Source: Anisus vortex (taxonomy: Eukaryota > Mollusca > Gastropoda > Planorbidae). From it: 64,000 nucleotides of DNA. The stretch is from positions 20,243,409 to 20,307,408 of the forward strand of contig OX421497.1 in the NCBI GenBank assembly GCA_949126835.1, in the 5' to 3' direction. Of this stretch, positions 22,601 through 34,239 are shown piece by piece. Position numbers and translations under genes: made by a program. The notes below the pieces were generated by a model. It was not told the DNA's origin. It made no database searches and saw nothing but the letters and a program-made list of their open reading frames with translations. Position 1 is the first letter of the stretch, and each line of letters starts with the position of its first letter.

Positions 22601-25527
22601 TTACTGGGGGTCTGGTAAACTACCACAGCTGGGTGTATAGGCTTACTGGGGGTCTGGTAAACTACCACAGCTGGGTGTATAGGCTTATTGGGGATCTGGT
22701 AAACTACCACAGCTGGGTGTATAGGCTTACTGGGGGTCTGGTAAACTACCACAGCTGGGTGTATAGGCTTACTGGGGATCTGGTAAACTACCACAGCTGG
22801 GTGTATAGGCTTACTGGGGGTCTGGTAAACTACCACAGCTGGGTGTATAGGCTTACTGGGGATCTGGTAAACTACCACAGCTGGGTGTATAGGCTTACTG
22901 GGGGTCTGGTAAACTACCACAGCTGGGTGTATAGGCTTACTGGGGGTCTGGTAAACTACCACAGCTGGGTGTATAGGCTTACTGGGGGTCTGGTAAATTA
23001 CCACAGCTGGGTGTATAGGCTTACTGGGGATCTGGTAAACTACCACAGCTGGGTGTATAGGCTTACTGGGGGTCTGGTAAACTACCACAGCTGGGTGTAT
23101 AGGCTTACTGGGGGTCTGGTAAACTACCACAGCTGGGTGTATAGGCTTACTGGGGGTCTGGTAAACTACCACAGCTGGGTGTATAGGCTTACTGGGGGTC
23201 TGGTAAACTACCACAGCTGGGTGTATAGGCTTACTGGGGGTCTGGTAAACTACCACAGCTGGGTGTATAGGCTTACTGGGGGTCTGGTAAACTACCACAG
23301 CTGGGTGTATAGGCTTACTGGGGGTCTGGTAAACTACCACAGCTGGGTGTATAGGCTTACTGGGGGTCTGGTAAACTACCACAGCTGGGTGTATAGGCTT
23401 ACTGGGGGTCTGGTAAACTACCACAGCTGGGTGTATAGGCTTACTGGGGGTCTGGTAAACTACCACAGCTGGGTGTATAGGCTTACTGGGGGTCTGGTAA
23501 ACTACCACAGCTGGGTGTATAGGCTTACTGGGGGTCTGGTAAACTACCACAGCTGGGTGTATAGGCTTACTGGGGGTCTGGTAAACTACCACAGCTGGGT
23601 GTATAGGTTTACTGGGGGTCTGGTAAACTACCACAGCTGGGTGTATAGGTTTACTGGGGGTCTGGTAAACTACCACAGCTGGGTGTATAGGCTTACTGGG
23701 GGTCTGGTAAACTACCACAGCTGGGTGTATAGGCTTACTGGGGGTCTGGTAAACTACCACAGCTGGGTGTATAGGCTTACTGGGGGTCTAAAAACTACCA
23801 CAGCTGGGTGTATAGGCTTACTGGGGGTCTGGTAAACTACCACAGCTGGGTGTATAGGCTTACTGGGGGTCTGGTAAACTACCACAGCTGGGTGTATAGG
23901 CTTACTGGGGGTCTGGTAAACTACCACAGCTGGGTGTATAGGCTTACTGGGGGTCTGGTAAACTACCACAGCTGGGTGTATAGGCTTACTGGGGGTCTGG
24001 TAAACTACCACAGCTGGGTGTATAGGCTTACTGGGGGTCTGGTAAACTACCACAGCTGGGTGTATAGGCTTACTGGGGGTCTGGTAAACTACCACAGCTG
24101 GGTGTATAGGCTTACTGGGGGTCTGGTAAACTACCACAGCTGGGTGTATAGGCTTACTGGGGGTCTGGTAAACTACCACAGCTGGGTGTATAGGCTTACT
24201 GGGGGTCTGGTAAACTACCACAGCTGGGTGTATAGGCTTACTGGGGGTCTGGTAAACTACCACAGCTGGGTGTATAGGCTTACTGGGGGTCTGGTAAACT
24301 ACCACAGCTGGGTGTATAGGCTTACTGGGGGTCTGGTAAACTACCACAGCTGGGTGTATAGGCTTACTGGGGGTCTGGTAAACTACCACAGCTGGGTGTA
24401 TTGGCTTACTGGGGGTCTGGTAAACTACCACAGCTGGGTGTATAGGCTTACTGGGGGTCTGGTAAACTACCACAGCTGGGTGTATAGGCTTATTGGGGAT
24501 CTGGTAAACTACCACAGCTGGGTGTATAGGCTTACTGGGGGTCTGGTAAACTACCACAGCTGGGTGTATAGGCTTACTGGGGATCTGGTAAACTACCACA
24601 GCTGGGTGTATAGGCTTACTGGGGGTCTGGTAAACTACCACAGCTGGGTGTATAGGCTTACTGGGGGTCTGGTAAACTACCACAGCTGGGTGTATAGGCT
24701 TACTGGGGGTCTGGTAAACTACCACAGCTGGGTGTATAGGCTTACTGGGGGTCTGGTAAACTACCACAGCTGGGTGTATAGGCTTACTGGGGGTCTGGTA
24801 AACTACCATAGCTGGGTGTATAGGCTTACTGGGGGTCTGGTAAACTACCACAGCTGGGTGTATAGGCTTATTGGGGATCTGGTAAACTACCACAGCTGGG
24901 TGTATAGGCTTACTGGGGGTCTGGTAAACTACCACAGCTGGGTGTATAGGCTTACTGGGGGTCTGGTAAACTACCACAGCTGGGTGTATAGGCTTATTGG
25001 GGATCTGGTAAACTACCACAGCTGGGTGTATAGGCTTACTGGGGGTCTGGTAAACTACCACAGCTGGGTGTATAGGCTTACTGGGGGTCTGGTAAACTAC
25101 CACAGCTGGGTGTATAGGCTTACTGGGGGTCTGGTAAACTACCACAGCTGGGTGTATAGGCTTACTGGGGGTCTGGTAAACTACCACAGCTGGGTGTATA
25201 GGCTTACTGGGGGTCTGGTAAACTACCACAGCTGGGTGTATAGGCTTATTGGGGATCTGGTAAACTACCACAGCTGGGTGTATAGGCTTACTGGGGGTCT
25301 GGTAAACTACCACAGCTGGGTGTATAGGCTTACTGGGGATCTGGTAAACTACCACAGCTGGGTGTATAGGCTTACTGGGGGTCTGGTAAACTACCACAGC
25401 TGGGTGTATAGGCTTACTGGGGATCTGGTAAACTACCACAGCTGGGTGTATAGGCTTACTGGGGGTCTGGTAAACTACCACAGCTGGGTGTATAGGCTTA
25501 CTGGGGGTCTGGTAAACTACCACAGCT
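19655..25527. repeat. 5.9-kb satellite of a 42-bp unit, about 140 copies, higher-order structure
   Basis: The unit begins 'gtgtataggcttactggggg' and continues 'tctggtaaactaccacagctgg', 42 bp in all. Units are nearly identical. Recurrent variants are 'ttattggggatctgg', 'ttactggggatctgg', 'aattacc', 'ccatagc' and paired 'taggttta'. Two units are 41 bp ('gggtctaaaaactacc', at 21226 and 23787), exactly 2561 bp apart (60x42+41). Each shifts the reading frame. This explains three consecutive long frames on each strand: VYRLTGGLVNYHSW repeats on plus and VVYQTPSKPIHPAV repeats on minus. Variants occur in the same order in successive blocks. I do not regard these frames as genes. Confidence 0.97.
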
Positions 25528-25559
25528 GACGGACCAAACATTGTGAGGGAGGGATGTTA

Positions 25560-25660
25560 ACACCACTGGGCGTAATAAAAATAATAATAATAAATGAAGC
25601 TTATATAGCGCATATCCCGCAATCAGTTCTATGCGGCGCTTAACAATTACAAACAATAAT
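25560..25660 (-). mobile_element. Non-LTR retroelement 3' tail
   Basis: On the minus strand this reads 'gcgctatataagcttcat' followed by (ATT)n. It is the same type of 3' end as the SINE at 27000-27057 ('gcgctatataaattacc') and the LINE at 50890 ('ggcgctatgtaaatgaac'). The body further from the tail, to about 25900, is not recognisable. Confidence 0.55.
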
Positions 25661-26089
25661 AACAAAAACAGGCAAATATTTAAAAAAGAAAAAAAAAAAA
25701 AAGAAAAGATCTCCCTCCGCTCCAGTTCACCAGCTGGTTGTTCGCAAGAGTTTGCAGACGAACTTGAAAGGCAATGTGTGTTCGGTCAAGGCGAGTCACC
25801 TAGTTTGAGGTCACTGGCTGTGGTCAGACATGGAGAGAATAAAGCGCCGCCTACCCTAGATACGAGTCATGAATATGAAAACAGTATGGCATACTTCAGA
25901 AACCTTCTTGGCATCTAATCTGTTATAGAGACCACATCTGCAACGAGACTTCACGCTATTGGGCAACACGATGGCCGCCTAGCTAAAGCGAGGACGAGAA
26001 AACTAGAGTTGTATAGCCACATCACAAGATCGTAAGGGCTTGTCAAAACAATCATAGAAGGGCACAACCAGCGGAGGAGAAAGATGTAT

Positions 26090-26412
26090 GATTGATGGAT
26101 AGATATATAGAAAGAAGAATAGATTATATAGATAGGAAGTTAAGGCAGGTACAGACAGATTGATATTACTTAGACTTGGAGTAAATCGAGTAAAGAAGAT
26201 AGATGTATAAATAGACACAGAGAGATATATAGGAGTGTGGTTAAGTAGGTAGGTAAGTTCATAGATAGGTGGTTGAATGGATGGATAGATTCATACATGG
26301 ATAGAGAGATCGATGGATAGATAGAATAGATAGTTAGACGGGTAAATGGGTGAATAGATAGATGGTTGGATGGGTAGATGGATGAATATATAGTTTGTTT
26401 AATGAGTTGATA
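26090..26412. repeat. Degenerate GATA-type simple repeat
   Basis: Loose repetition of 'gatagata', 'gatggata' and 'agatagat' words up to the left TSD of the hAT element. No gene is seen here. Confidence 0.8.
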
Positions 26413-26811
26413 GATGAGTGCAGGGCCGGATTTAGACTTGATGGGGCCCTAAGCTATTTAAGATATGGGGTCCTTTATAAGTCTCAAGATATTTTGTGTC
26501 AGTGCCAAATATGATTTTTGGATACTTAGAGTCTAAGAGTCTTAGAGGGTTAAACTGAAAATCAATTAAGAAGTATATAGATAGAGAAAAAATAAATATT
26601 TAATTTAAAATCATTTTTATTCATAACAAACTAAACTTAAAAATGCAAACTCTGGTAAAAAGAAACAAAAGTTCTTTTAAAAGGCACAATTTACGAAGGC
26701 TTATTATCTAATCTTTTGACACATGTTATAAGGATTCAGGAATTATATTAAACTAAAATATTTTCTTTCTTGCTTTTGCCATTATCATAAAATTTTAATG
26801 ATAACCTAGCG

Positions 26812-27057
26812 GTTAGCTCACCAGACCAAAAAATCACTTGACCCGTCGCGGGTTCGAGCCTCGCCACCGGCAGATCCCAGTCGCCCTACAGGAGTTTTGG
26901 GACTAGATGACGTTAATATTGAGTTGTTATCACATGCGCTTAACCGGCAGCAGTGAAACCTCTCACAGATTAATAGTCTTCTAGAGCGCACTGAGCATGC
27001 TAAAATAGCATGGATAGAAGCGCTATATAAATTACCATTACCATTACCATTACAATT
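26812..27057 (+). mobile_element. tRNA-derived SINE inside hAT copy 1
   Basis: The A-box-like 'tagcggttagctcacc' and B-box 'gggttcgagcc' have tRNA spacing. The body ends in 'gcgctatataaattacc' followed by (ATTACC)n. The 3' end resembles that of the LINE at 50.9 kb, the usual sign of a SINE mobilised by a partner LINE. It interrupts hAT copy 1, so it is younger than that element. Confidence 0.82.
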
Positions 27058-27083
27058 TCTATGCACATGAGACTGAGGGAACA

Positions 27084-28700
27084 TAATTTATCTTGAGTCA
27101 TTTTTATTCTACATTCATTTTGTATCCTCTTCAGTTGGGAAAACGTTATTTCTCCATAGCAATTCGCAACTATCATACTAAAACACAACCTCAACATCGC
27201 TTCTACATTATAGAATGCTGATTGGACAGGATCGTTAAATATTACCCTATACAGATCCTGATGTGTCAGACTATCATGTTCCGCTGAACCATAGACTTGT
27301 CTATGTCTAACATATTGATGATAATGTTTGATTTCTCCTACAAGATTCATGTTTTCGGGATATGTTTGGCATAAAGCACTAACTCCTTCACGAATCTCTT
27401 CTTTTGTACCTTCTAATTTTGTTAAGAATTAATTTTTTTGTTGCAGCATCATTATATAGGCTACTGAGGCCCTCTGAATCTGTGCCAGACTTGACTCTAA
27501 TGCATCTATCACAGGTATAAATGTTTTGATTCTGAACTTGGCTCTTGGCTCAAGGTTCTCTAAAGCAAAACCTTCATCATCATTGATATGCCTTCTTCTA
27601 TATTTTCTTTTCTCGTAATAAACATTAGGCAATTTTTCCTTTGCTTTTTCTTCAAAATGATCGAACTTATCACTGGAACCTTTAACAAAATCCGAAAGTG
27701 CAACATACAGTTTCCAACATAAGCTTACATATAGACTAATTTGTTTTTTGTTTTTTTTGCAGAGATTGACTAGTCTTGTGAAATTCATCCTGCAAGTAAC
27801 GCCACAAATATAACATTACCATAAATTCAAACTCCTCCATTTTATTCAAAATTTGATTTCTTGTTTCGCCTTCTCTGCAGTATCAATATGCAGCTGATGC
27901 AATGCAGAACATATTCCGTCATAGTTATCAAGTATTGCACTTGTGGCCATTGAATGTGCTTCCCATCTAGTATTTGACAAGGACTTGGGAACTTTTGAAT
28001 CATCTTTGAAGAATGACAACAGTAGGCCTACTGCCCATCTATGTATAGATGATGAATAGAAATTGAACAATTCCAAAAACGTTTACTGCATCTAAACAAC
28101 AGTAAACTTCTGCTTTACCAACACGATTCAGGGAATAACCAGCAAATGAAATATTGAATATACATAGCATACTTGTTAATCTTCAATATTATTTCTTGCA
28201 TACCATTGTATTTGCAAGACATGTTGGCAGCATTAACATATGACTGGTCTCGACACTTACTAAAATCTATGTCGCACTTATTTGTAAGGTCTTAGCCATA
28301 CTTTTCCCCGTGTGACTACCCATCTCTAGGAAAGTTAGAAAACGTTCAATTGGGAGCCCATCATCTGGTGAAACACACCTCAAAATAACAGCGAGCTGAT
28401 CAATATGGGACCGGTCTGGGGTGGAATCTACAGAAGTACCCTGCAGTTCTTAGATCATCCAAGACTGATTCTCTTACTTTATGTACCATACATAATTTGG
28501 ACATTCATCACATATTGTTTTAGAAAGATAAGATGTGACACCTGATTCTTTATTCCCAATTATTTTTATATGGCTTGCTAGAAAAGGATCAAATGTTGCT
28601 ATAAGTTTAACTAATCCAATGAAATTGCCATTGAGGAGAACCAAACGTTTCCTTATCTCCTCTGAAAGGTAAACCACGCTCTGCCATAGTATGCCTAATT
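27084..28700 (-). pseudogene. hAT transposase relic (ZMYM1-like type)
   Basis: Read on the minus strand from about 28700: 'MVYLSEEIRKRLVLLNGNF' and 'FDPFLASHIK'; at 28076 'VPKSLSNTRWEAHSMAT', the conserved 'L-S-x-T-R-W-x-A' motif; then 'CRIKMTQDKLCSLSLMCIE' after 'VANCYGEITFSQLKRIQNE', the C-terminal dimerisation region. The expected 'E-R-S-F-S' is altered to 'EITFS'. Stops and shifts separate the pieces, so it is inactive. Confidence 0.85.
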
Positions 28701-28798
28701 AAGACTGCCATAACTCGTTCAAGAAAACTTTGTCAGTAGCCTGCTGCCATTTATTATAGCATGTTTAGCTTATAGGTAAATCCTACCCTGGATGAGTG

Positions 28799-29550
28799 GA
28801 TAGATTTATACTGTGTGTGAATCAATAACTTACAAAGTCAGCTCAATCAATGGGGTCATTAGACATTTATGAGGTTGTTTTTATTTTTCTTAAGAACATT
28901 GACAAATGTATTATTAAAATTAAAAACGTAATATAAAAATATGAGATAAACTATTTATACATTTATAGTTACTATATAACATGAAGAGTGTTTTACATAG
29001 GTCAAATTATTTCTTCTTTTTTTGTTATAAGTAACATTGACGTATAATACTGTAATTAAAAACAACACATAATACACTGGAGTTATAAGGAGGTGGTTCG
29101 AAACTTGATTGGAATGGAAAGATTGGAAGACAAGTAATAAATATAAAATATATGTACAGGGATTGTGAGAGAATTGTTTTGAGCGGAATTCATAATGTAT
29201 GCCTATATTATAACCACAATAGGCATTCTTCTCTAAGCAGACCAGGTCATTCACAAAAGCTCAGCATTGGTGGTCCGAATTTTTTAAAGAATTTATGTTC
29301 AGGCTTGGTTCCACCTTAATTTTCAGATATCAGCAAGGGAAGGCGTATTCGATATGGTGGCTAGGACATCGGAGAATACAATGGTCTTGTACAATGTGGG
29401 CTCAGAAAATATTGAACTTTGCCACTTGTACCGTCCGACTTGAAGAGCTATACCTACTTTATTCCATCATTTGATTGAGTCTTATATTATGACCTCAATT
29501 AAATGTATTTTTACTTTATCACCAGCCTTACATTACTGCTCCCTCTACTG
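28799..29550. other. No recognisable feature
   Basis: Spacer between the hAT element and the 3' end of the receptor-like gene. No supported frame or repeat is seen. Confidence 0.4.
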
Positions 29551-29556
29551 CTATTT
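29547..29556 (-). terminator. Polyadenylation signal next to the receptor stop codon
   Basis: On the minus strand the stop TAA is followed at once by ATAAATAG, so an AATAAA overlaps the stop codon region. If used, the 3' UTR would be only 10-30 nt. I see no other AATAAA in the next ~100 nt downstream. Confidence 0.3.
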
Positions 29557-29558
29557 AT

Positions 29559-32500
29559 TTAAACCATTGGCCTTGTGGGTTTGGGCGATACGTTGGGCTT
29601 CTGTGGAGGTGTGTGAACACCATGCGACGTGTTTGGTGGCATTACTTTCAAAGTATTTAACGATTTCAAATGTTCCGATATTTTAGATACCTTTTCACCG
29701 GCATTTTCATAAATTCCATCATCTTCGTCTTCGATTGGCGTATGCTGATTCTCGGAAGCATTATTTTTGACCAAGCTGGGCAGGTGGTTAGCGATTTCCC
29801 CCGGTGATTCTTTATTATCAACAGCCGAATTTGCTTTTGGCTTCGGCAATGTTGCCGGCGCCTTTTTAGGCGTAATTTTGGGCGAATTATTTTCTTGTTT
29901 ACTTGTGGAGTTTGAATGTTTTAAAGTCGGTTTCATTGCGTCTTGCGGTGGTGTTATAACCAGCTTATCCACGTTAATATAATCTTGAGGGGGATTTTCG
30001 TCATTGATGTGGCTGGCCTTATGGTTTGTATCGGGTGAACTGTTTGCACTATTTGGAGTTGTTGCGATATTTTGGGAGGTCTCGTTGTTCAAATGTTGTG
30101 CCATGTTGGGTATCGTTTCCACATTTATATACTCATCTGGTTCATCTTCATCAGACGAGTCATTGCTGGAGCTAGATTCTGATTGGACTAACTGTTCGGG
30201 TGAATTGTCAGAAATGGAAACATCTTGACGAGATCTTGATAAGTTGACATAATTTTTGTGTGTGCTTTTGTCAAAAATGTTGTCTTTTTTTATTTTCGCC
30301 CTTTTTTCTGCAGCCTTAATAGACTGGTTATATTTCTGGGGCGTAAGATTTGGTAAGTTTTCTTTCATGTCGATATAATCTTCCGGTGGCCCTTCGCTGG
30401 AGCTGGAAACCTTAGTGTGTTTTCCATTTGACGAAGACAACTCCTTGGCGCTCTTCTGGAGCGAGACCAAACTATTTCCAGACACTTTTGGAATATTCAC
30501 GTATCCTTTACCGAAGCGGTGAACAGGAGGTGCTTGATTCATGGAAACATAGCTGTCGTCTTTAGCTTCTTTCGGAAATATTGATACCTCTCGCGGAGGT
30601 TTATTGATAAGATTATCAGAAACCGCCTTTTTGATTAATGGCGTAACAGGCTTTAGAGAAACAGTTGGAATTTGGGGCAGGTCATCTAAGGAGTCTCTTG
30701 GAGCTAACACTAAAGAGTCTCCTCTGGCATTGGACGGCTCGTTAAATTCATTGTTAACTTGAGGTACGTCTGGTTCTATGATAGGAGGTCGTAGATCGGG
30801 TAATACTGGTGGCTCCTTTTTCCTACTGGGTACAAAGAAAAAAAATGTATCAGGTTATATAGATTGATCGATTTGATACACGCGATTGGTAAAACATGTT
30901 CGTTATTACTTTGTTTACTCACCCATTGTTCCGACATTTACATTTACATTTATTATATCGCCTCAGGATGAAAATGATAATCAACACCAAACAGGCGACT
31001 CCTGCCAAACTTCCGACAACACTGCCAACAATGATATCTGTATCTGTGAAGATAAATTGAATAAATTAATGATTAGGGCGAATTAAACACTGCCAGCAAT
31101 GATACCACCAGTCAGGACCTCCCACCCCCTCCCCCCGGGCCATGATTTCAGTCAAAGATAAACGTCTCATTATAGTTCATTTTATGTAAATAGTATCTAA
31201 ACATATTGGTGAACTCAAATCTATAAGGAAAAAATTTAACCTTGGCCAAAATGTCAATTTAAGAAGTATTTCAAATATTTCTTATGTTATATGTTACAGA
31301 CGCTCCTTCTATAAAGATGATTGTTGCGTCCTACGTTTATCCTTGGTTTCAGTTTAGTCTTACATTTTGATTATTGTATTATTTTAAATAATGTGTATCT
31401 GTGAAGATAGATTGAATACATTAATGATTAGGGTGAATTAAACACTGCCAGCAATTATGCCACTTGTATGTATGAAGATAGATTGAATAAATTAATATTT
31501 GGGGTCAATTAAACCTTTCTTTGAACCATTTCTTAAAACTATGGCAAATATATTGGCTAAGTTAAAGCAATAAGGCCAATGCATAAGAATTGATTTTGGC
31601 CCAAGCTCTCGACAATATTTAGTAACCAGAAAGGACAGAATATTGTTCTATAAATCTGCGATGTACTTTAAGCCACTCTTTGTATGATGTATTGTATGAT
31701 TAGTTGTATGGTTTTATGGTCTGATATGTTGTATGATCTACTGTGTGATGTATTGTATGATTTGTTGTATGGTTTTATGGTCTGATATGTTGTATGATCT
31801 ACTGTGTGATGTATTTTTATAAAAAGTGGGTCCTGAACCAGGCAGTCCGTGCCCTGACATACGCACAGATATATAGGTAGTTCAATCCGTCAATTCAATC
31901 TGATCTGATCTAATATCCTGTATGTTACATCATGAGCTAAAGATTATTCTCTCCCCCCCCCCTCCCCAAGATCCATGGTTTTAGTCAAGAATATTTCTAT
32001 AGGCTCCTAAGTGTTATAATGATGTTAAAATATTGGTTTTCCTGACTAGCACAGACAACCGTACCCGACTATCGCTTGTGAAGAAAAATAATGTCTAATT
32101 GTTCCTTGCATCTTGGGTTAAGTAAAAATAAAAGTAATCTCTTTGTCTTTTTTTATTTCATTATTGCGATGCATTTCTAAGTTAGTTACAATGCTTTAAG
32201 TATTTTTTTTTTACTAATTTTAAATCATCTTTCATTGAGTGTTTTATTAATTTGAATACTTTACTAATTCGTATATGAATATATTCCTTTCTTAATTGTA
32301 TGTATCATTTGGGACTAAAACAAATCAATATTTTTTTTAATTGAGTTTTTTCTACTGGTGTGATTTTTATTTCTACATGCCAACTAAAATCCCCCCAAAA
32401 TATAGCAGATTCTCGAGCACACAAAAATAAATAGATTCTAAACCACTGATCTATAAAATAATGGATTGCGCCTTCTTAATAAAATGGTTTGAGCAAAGTG

Positions 32501-33912
32501 AAGACAGGGAAATCTAATCAGTCTCACCGCACTTATCGATATAAACAAATTTGTGTCTAAAACTTACAACGCCACTGATCTATAAATAAATCGGAACGGA
32601 ATCTATGTTGCTGCCATTTTTACACAATTTGCATATGAATTGTTCCTGTCAAGCTTCTGACTTTTTATTAATAATATAAAACTAACAATAATACGATCAA
32701 AAGGAAAGAAAAAGAAAACAAATACCAAACAATAAAAAAAAGTTAATAATAAAAAAAAAAGTAGCCAGCAATATTTCGCAGATCGGGAAAACCCGTTCCC
32801 GAAATTCACTAAATTTGAAAGCATTTCAAAGGGACATAATTCGGAAATGGCGCCCGTTTCATAACCTTAACATACGGTGATTAGCAATAGGTCTAAGTTT
32901 ATTTAAAAAAATTAATTAACGAATTAAGCAATATTTATGATAAAATTAACATTTCTTTTACAGGAAGTTTAAAATTTATACATTTAACTTTTAACCCGAT
33001 TAGTCAAACGGCTTAGGAGTCTATCGAGCAGAAACAAACATCTAAATAAATAAACAAACTCACGGTAATTATATATATTGATAAGTGACAGTATAAACAA
33101 AATGGCGGAAATTTCCTCAAGGATGTTACTTCCGCGCCTAATCCATTCTTTTTATAGATCAGTGTTCTAAACCAATAAGCTCTATATATATATACACGTA
33201 GCACTCAATCACTTAAAATAAATCATACAAATGTGGAGAAAATATATACTCTGATATATAAATAAGTAAATAGAAGAACTCTTGTAAGATTCTAAACGTT
33301 AACTAAAACGAAACAAATATTGTTTATTTATTATTTATTAATAGACAGCGACAAGATATTTAGAGATAGTGCCAAAAAGAAAGAAACAAGCCTTCCAAAA
33401 TAAAATTAAAAAAATTACGAAGATTGAAATAAATAGATCTATAAAAATATTTCCCTTTTTGGAAAACAGAGTTTTGCTTATACTGTTAATAGTCTAGATT
33501 TATTAATACATTTAAAATTATATACTTCAACATTGTTATAATAAATCTTTTTGGAATCTCAGTTGCCGCCTTTGCTTTGACCTAAATCCTAATGAAGTTG
33601 TGAAGAAGTATTACATTTCTTGCATGCGTTGCTATCGTTTGTAGTTTGTAGTAATAAAAACAAGCTGCCTTCGCTAGAAAAGGTGAGAATTTAATCGCCA
33701 GGTGCATGCCCTATAGAAAGCGGGATGTATTTTAGGAACGAATCGTTAATGTTCGTGTCGAGATAGAAACAATTATTAATCTGTTAACATTCTCCTTAAT
33801 TTCATTGCCAACATTTTTTATATTTTACAGTAACTTGTTTATTTCTGGGTCCGATATAATAACATTTGATTTAAATTAGTCATTCAGATGAGCAAACATC
33901 TCTTACATTGAT

Positions 33913-33961
<49 letters not shown>

Positions 33962-34239
33962 CAATCAATTAATATATCTCTCAGTATTTATACATATATC
34001 ATATATACAGGTAATAGTTATGCCATTTTAATAGCTTTTAAAAAGTAGGATAAAATAGAAAGGCCTAGACAATAAGGTATGCGTATAAATGTTATAGTAC
34101 AAATTGAACTCACCATCACCATTTGTAGTCGTCGTTGGAGCAAAGGTGGTTGTAGCAAGGGTACTAGTTATAGTGCTAGTTGTAGTTGCTTCTGTGGTGT
34201 TGGGGTTCTCAGTAATAGAGTTATTCATGTTGAGGCAAT
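29559..34239 (-). CDS. Single-pass membrane protein with YxN/YxxM docking tail (3' exons only)
   Basis: Three minus-strand exons join in phase: 34239-34114, 31043-30923 and 30822-29559. Exon 1 begins with a Cys and encodes a Thr/Ser-rich mucin-like stalk ('TEATTTSTITST'). Exon 2 encodes the helix 'VGSLAGVACLVLIIIFIL', then 'RRYNK' and a Cys/Lys stretch as stop-transfer. Exon 3 encodes a ~420-residue cytoplasmic tail. Counting from the Met at 30710, tyrosine motifs are Y54 VSM and Y112 IDM (YxxM, PI3K p85 type), and Y70 VNI, Y154 VNL, Y194 INV and Y244 INV (YxN, Grb2 SH2 type), plus Y334 ENA. Pro-rich 'PPQKPNVSPKPTRP' near the end could bind SH3 domains. The tail is otherwise acidic/Ser-rich and probably disordered. 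Ectodomain and signal peptide exons were not found, so the family is unknown. The final intron has a CAGTAG tandem acceptor that could add one Arg. Confidence 0.8.
31018..31515. repeat. Partial duplications of the transmembrane-exon boundary
   Basis: 'aacactgccaacaatgatat' inside the transmembrane exon (31018) recurs as 'aacactgccagcaatgatac' at 31086 and again near 31440. 'gtatctgtgaagata' over the splice acceptor recurs at 31397 and, in part, at 31470. The flanking 'attgaataaattaatgatta' is repeated too. The copies lie upstream of the exon in the direction of transcription. Confidence 0.75.
31100..32435. other. Receptor intron, mostly unremarkable
   Basis: Apart from the boundary duplications and a 65-bp direct repeat at 31685-31812 ('ttgtatggttttatggtctg' twice), I see only AT-rich intron sequence. 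Confidence 0.5.
31685..31812. repeat. 65-bp direct duplication
   Basis: 'gttgtatggttttatggtct' and its continuation to 'gatctactgtgtgatgta' occur twice in tandem with only small differences, within the receptor intron. Confidence 0.85.
32436..33172. mobile_element. MITE family C, copy 2 (receptor intron)
   Basis: The element is 32444-33164 (721 bp). Its ends are 'CACTGATCTATAAA' and 'TTTATAGATCAGTG', with an exact 8-bp TSD TTCTAAAC at 32436-32443 and 33165-33172. A further copy of the terminus ('cactgatctataaataaatc') lies inside at about 32573, suggesting a nested or internally duplicated structure. An 8-bp TSD fits hAT-like transposition, although the ends are not CAGGG. Copy 1 is in AMN1 intron 6. 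No coding frame is present. Confidence 0.85.
33173..34113. other. Receptor intron with (TA)n
   Basis: AT-rich intron sequence containing a pure (TA)n run at about 33915-33955. No other feature is seen. Confidence 0.5.

Larger units (their letters stand above)
26413..28798 (-). mobile_element. hAT DNA transposon, copy 1
   Basis: The element is 26421-28790 (2370 bp). An exact 8-bp TSD GATGAGTG lies at 26413-26420 and 28791-28798. The left TIR is 'CAGGGCCGGATTTAGA' and the complement of the right end is 'CAGGGTAGGATTTACC'. An 8-bp TSD and CAGGG ends define hAT. The interior holds a minus-strand transposase relic and a SINE. A second copy of the same family, with the same left TIR and orientation, spans 55661-63852. 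Confidence 0.93.

Noticed and set aside
19640..25541. Six very long open frames on both strands (519-862 codons) suggesting repeat proteins
   Set aside because: They are produced by a stop-free 42-bp satellite unit and are interrupted precisely where 41-bp units occur. Both strands are equally open and no unique domain is attached.
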